A DNA stretch of 33,051 nt, taken from the NCBI GenBank assembly GCA_017622995.1, contig JAGAQA010000054.1, forward strand, positions 1 through 33,051, given 5' to 3'. The stretch comes from Oscillospiraceae bacterium. Its GTDB lineage: Bacteria; Bacillota; Clostridia; Oscillospirales; Oscillospiraceae. Positions 30,732-33,051 of this stretch are shown here, piece after piece; the stretch's first letter is position 1; every line of letters starts with the position of its first letter. Both the position numbers and the translations under genes were made by a program. The notes under the pieces were generated by a model. That model saw only the letters and a program-made list of their open reading frames with translations, made no database searches and had not been told where the DNA came from.

Positions 30732-32863
30732 CCCGATTCCGGGCAGGTGTATTGCTCGGCATCTTCTCCTTTATTATGCTCCTGTATGCCGCCAGGCTCT
30801 TCGATCTTCAGATCATTAAAACCGACGGCAACACGGACAACACCACCCTTTACTCCACCGTTACCACGGTGCGGGCATCCCGCGGCTCCATTCTGGACCG
30901 CAACGGCAAGATTCTGGTAGGCAACCGTGCCTCCTACGACCTGGTTTTTAACCACTTCGTTATCAAATCCGCGGATAACCGGAACGAATACCTGTACCGG
31001 CTGCTGAAAAAGTGTGAGGAGCTGGGGGTGGATCACCTGGATCACCTGCCGGTTACCGCGAAACGTCCCTTTGAGTACACCCTCAGCGACTATTCCACCG
31101 CCTGGCAGGGCTACTTCCAGAACTACATGGTGGACTGCGGCTGGGACCCGGACATTACCGCCCCTCTGCTGATTGAAAAAATGCGCACCCGCTACAAAAT
31201 TCCCGACACCTGGACCGAGGAAGAGGCCCGGGCGGTCATCGGTCTGCGTTATGAATTTGACCTTCGCGGCGTTACCAACCTGCCCAGCTACGTTTTCATC
31301 TCCGACGTTTCCAGTGAAAACCTGGCCGCCCTTCTGGAGCTGAACACCCCGGGCCTGATGGTGGAATCCTCCACCGTCCGGGAATACCATACCACCTACG
31401 CCGCCCACATTCTGGGATACCTGGGCGGCATGGACGACGACGACTGGGCCAAATACAAGGATCAGGGCTACTCCATGGACGCCTACATCGGCCAGGCCGG
31501 TTTTGAGGAGGCCTTTGAAGAGTACCTCCACGGCATCGACGGCCAGCGTCTGGACAAGGTTACCAAGGAAGGCACCATCGTCTCCCAGGCCTATATCAAG
31601 GGCAAAGAGCCCATTGCCGGCAACAACGTGGAAACCACCATCGATATTTCTCTTCAGAAGATCGCCGAGGACGCGCTGGCCCAGCGTATGAAAGAGATCA
31701 CCGACCCGGAGATCAACAAGGAAGTGGGCGAGCATGTGGGTCTGGATGCCCAGGGTGCCGCCGTCATCGTCATGAAGTGCAAGACCGGCGAGATCCTGGC
31801 CTGCGCCAGCTATCCCACCTATAATCTGGCGACCCTGAATGAGGACTGGGATCTGATCACCTCCAATGAACTGAACCCTTTCTTTAACCGGGCCTTCGGC
31901 GCAGCCTATGCCCCCGGCTCCACCTACAAGATGTGTACCCTCATCGCCGCCATGGAGAACAAGAACAATCGCGGCGAGGTGCTATATGAGCCCGGTGAGA
32001 TCATCAAGGATACCGGCTACTTCAGCCACGACCAGGACGGCTTCGCGGGCTTCCATCCCGCCTGCCTGTACTACACCAGCACCAAGGGCATGGCCACCCA
32101 CGGCGACCTGACCGCCCCTGCCGCCTTGCGGGTGAGCTGCAACCTGTTCTTCTATGAGCTTGGCTTCCGGCTGACCATCGAAATGCTGGATGAAACCGCC
32201 AAGGGCCTGGGTCTGGGTGAGCCTACCGGCATCGAGCTCACCGAGAAGGTGGGCTGGCGCTCCAACCGGGAAAGTAAGGCCGCGTCCTACACCGGCGTTG
32301 ACGCCGCATGGAACGCGGGCGACCGTATCCTCACCGCCATCGGCCAGTCTGAGAATCGTTTCACGCCGCTGCAGCTGGCTGTCTATGCCAGCACCCTGGC
32401 AAACAAGGGTGTCCGGTACAAGGCCACCTTCCTGAACCGGGTCACCTCTTCCGACTACCGGACCCTGGTCTTCTCCAACACCCCGGAGATCGTCAGCAAA
32501 ATGAACATCTCCGACACCACCTACCAGACCTATGTACAGGGTATGCGGGAAGTGGTTACCGTCCTGGGCGGTACCGCCACCACCTGCTTCGGCGGCCCCA
32601 AGGATGAAGACGGCCCCCAGTGGCCCAGCAAGATCACCGTCTGCGGCAAAACCGGTACTGCCCAGCACTCCTCCGGCGGTTCCGACCACGGCGCCTTCGT
32701 GTGCTTCGCTCCCATGGAGGACCCGGAAATTGCCATCGCCGTCTTCGGTGAAAAGGTGGCCCACGGTTCCAATATGCCCAAGGTGACCGAGCCCATTCTG
32801 AAGGCTTACTTTGAAATGGTGGACGCCAGCGAGGTCTACACCTACGAAAACCAGATGAGCTGA
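30719..32863 (+). CDS. mrdA: Penicillin-binding protein 2 (class B transpeptidase, rod-shape)
   Basis: 714 residues. Cross-links peptidoglycan of the side wall. One N-terminal membrane helix (about 9-25), the PBP dimer domain with RGSILDRNGKIL (about 57-68), and a transpeptidase domain with S401-T-Y-K404 (APGSTYK), S473-C-N475, and K644-T-G-T647 (GKTGTAQH). All catalytic residues intact. GGGAGG lies 8 nt before ATG 30719, inside mreD. Last gene of the operon. FtsI is less likely because of its mreCD context and size. Confidence 0.95.
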   Translation: MERLTRFRAGVLLGIFSFIMLLYAARLFDLQIIKTDGNTDNTTLYSTVTTVRASRGSILDRNGKILVGNRASYDLVFNHFVIKSADNRNEYLYRLLKKCEELGVDHLDHLPVTAKRPFEYTLSDYSTAWQGYFQNYMVDCGWDPDITAPLLIEKMRTRYKIPDTWTEEEARAVIGLRYEFDLRGVTNLPSYVFISDVSSENLAALLELNTPGLMVESSTVREYHTTYAAHILGYLGGMDDDDWAKYKDQGYSMDAYIGQAGFEEAFEEYLHGIDGQRLDKVTKEGTIVSQAYIKGKEPIAGNNVETTIDISLQKIAEDALAQRMKEITDPEINKEVGEHVGLDAQGAAVIVMKCKTGEILACASYPTYNLATLNEDWDLITSNELNPFFNRAFGAAYAPGSTYKMCTLIAAMENKNNRGEVLYEPGEIIKDTGYFSHDQDGFAGFHPACLYYTSTKGMATHGDLTAPAALRVSCNLFFYELGFRLTIEMLDETAKGLGLGEPTGIELTEKVGWRSNRESKAASYTGVDAAWNAGDRILTAIGQSENRFTPLQLAVYASTLANKGVRYKATFLNRVTSSDYRTLVFSNTPEIVSKMNISDTTYQTYVQGMREVVTVLGGTATTCFGGPKDEDGPQWPSKITVCGKTGTAQHSSGGSDHGAFVCFAPMEDPEIAIAVFGEKVAHGSNMPKVTEPILKAYFEMVDASEVYTYENQMS

Positions 32864-32983
32864 GCCGCAGCGGCTTAAGAAGCACTGTGTCATAACGAAA
32901 CTGTCATTCCGTGTGACCTGCGTCCCGTCAAGTAGACAGTGAAATAATTAACGAAAAGTTCACAGCGCTGCAGCGCTGTGGCA

Positions 32984-33038
32984 CCCACCAAACCCATGCA
33001 CTTGCTGCGGCAAGCACACGGATTTGGTGGGTTTTGTT
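32984..33038 (+). terminator. Strong terminator after the mre-PBP2 operon
   Basis: Perfect 9-bp arms CCCACCAAA (32984-32992) and TTTGGTGGG (33023-33031) with an internal CTTGC-TGCG-GCAAG stem, then TTTTGTT. Between the PBP2 stop and this hairpin I see no gene. Confidence 0.9.
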
Positions 33039-33051
33039 ATGCAGCTAAATC

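Overview
The window looks like a chromosomal stretch of a moderately GC-rich, gut-type Clostridia, probably Oscillospiraceae/Ruminococcaceae. This is inferred from strong AGGAGG-type ribosome binding sites, near-consensus sigma-A promoters, a CIRCE (HrcA) operator, a FeoB-associated Cys-rich protein, a mannose-family PTS cluster, maf-mreC-mreD-PBP2 gene order, and a repeat with the TGTCATCCTGAGC signature common in gut Firmicutes. No rRNA or marker gene fixes the genus.

Layout. (1) 1-1393: a small heat-shock protein on the minus strand behind a CIRCE-overlapped promoter, a 78-residue unknown protein, and an initiator tRNA-fMet. (2) 1394-9235: a defense island directly downstream of that tRNA. 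It holds a type I restriction-modification operon with the unusual order hsdM-hsdS-TIR-hsdR, where the extra gene is a Cap12/Pycsar-type TIR protein, followed on the opposite strand by a HepT/MntA toxin-antitoxin pair whose antitoxin carries its own helix-turn-helix. (3) 9568-11950: a ygbA-family gene, then visible genome erosion (a deleted and frameshifted DtxR/MntR-like regulator, and a deletion chimera joining an ABC-ATPase fragment to the C-terminus of an NhaC antiporter), then a PHP phosphoesterase and an orphan FeoB-associated protein. (4) 12198-21381: a sugar-amine catabolic locus. On the minus strand a GlmS/FraB-type SIS deglycase is coupled to an EutH permease. Divergently lie PTS EIIB, EIIC, EIID, a second SIS deglycase (FrlB/FraB-like), an FrlD-like PfkB kinase, a GntR/UTRA regulator, PTS EIIA and a double HAD phosphatase. 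A 26-bp motif repeated at two promoter/leader positions is a good candidate operator for the GntR protein. (5) 21438-25823: YitT-family membrane protein and deoC, a decayed PAS fragment, two unknown small genes, and a split chromate transporter pair on the minus strand. (6) 26020-32863: a U32 protease/RlhA-type protein, a MITE-like repeat region, then maf-mreC-mreD-PBP2 (cell-shape and peptidoglycan genes) ending at a strong terminator.

How the parts work together. The hsd genes would methylate and restrict DNA, and the embedded TIR protein could add an abortive NAD-depleting or nucleotide-sensing layer. The PTS would import and phosphorylate a glycated amine (Amadori or similar), the kinase would handle free forms, and the two deglycases would split sugar-6-phosphate from the amine. 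The tight coupling of one deglycase to EutH raises the possibility that the amine is ethanolamine. The two parts most worth attention are the M-S-TIR-R operon and the deglycase-EutH-PTS locus. All functional statements rest on reading motifs by eye; no database search was run.
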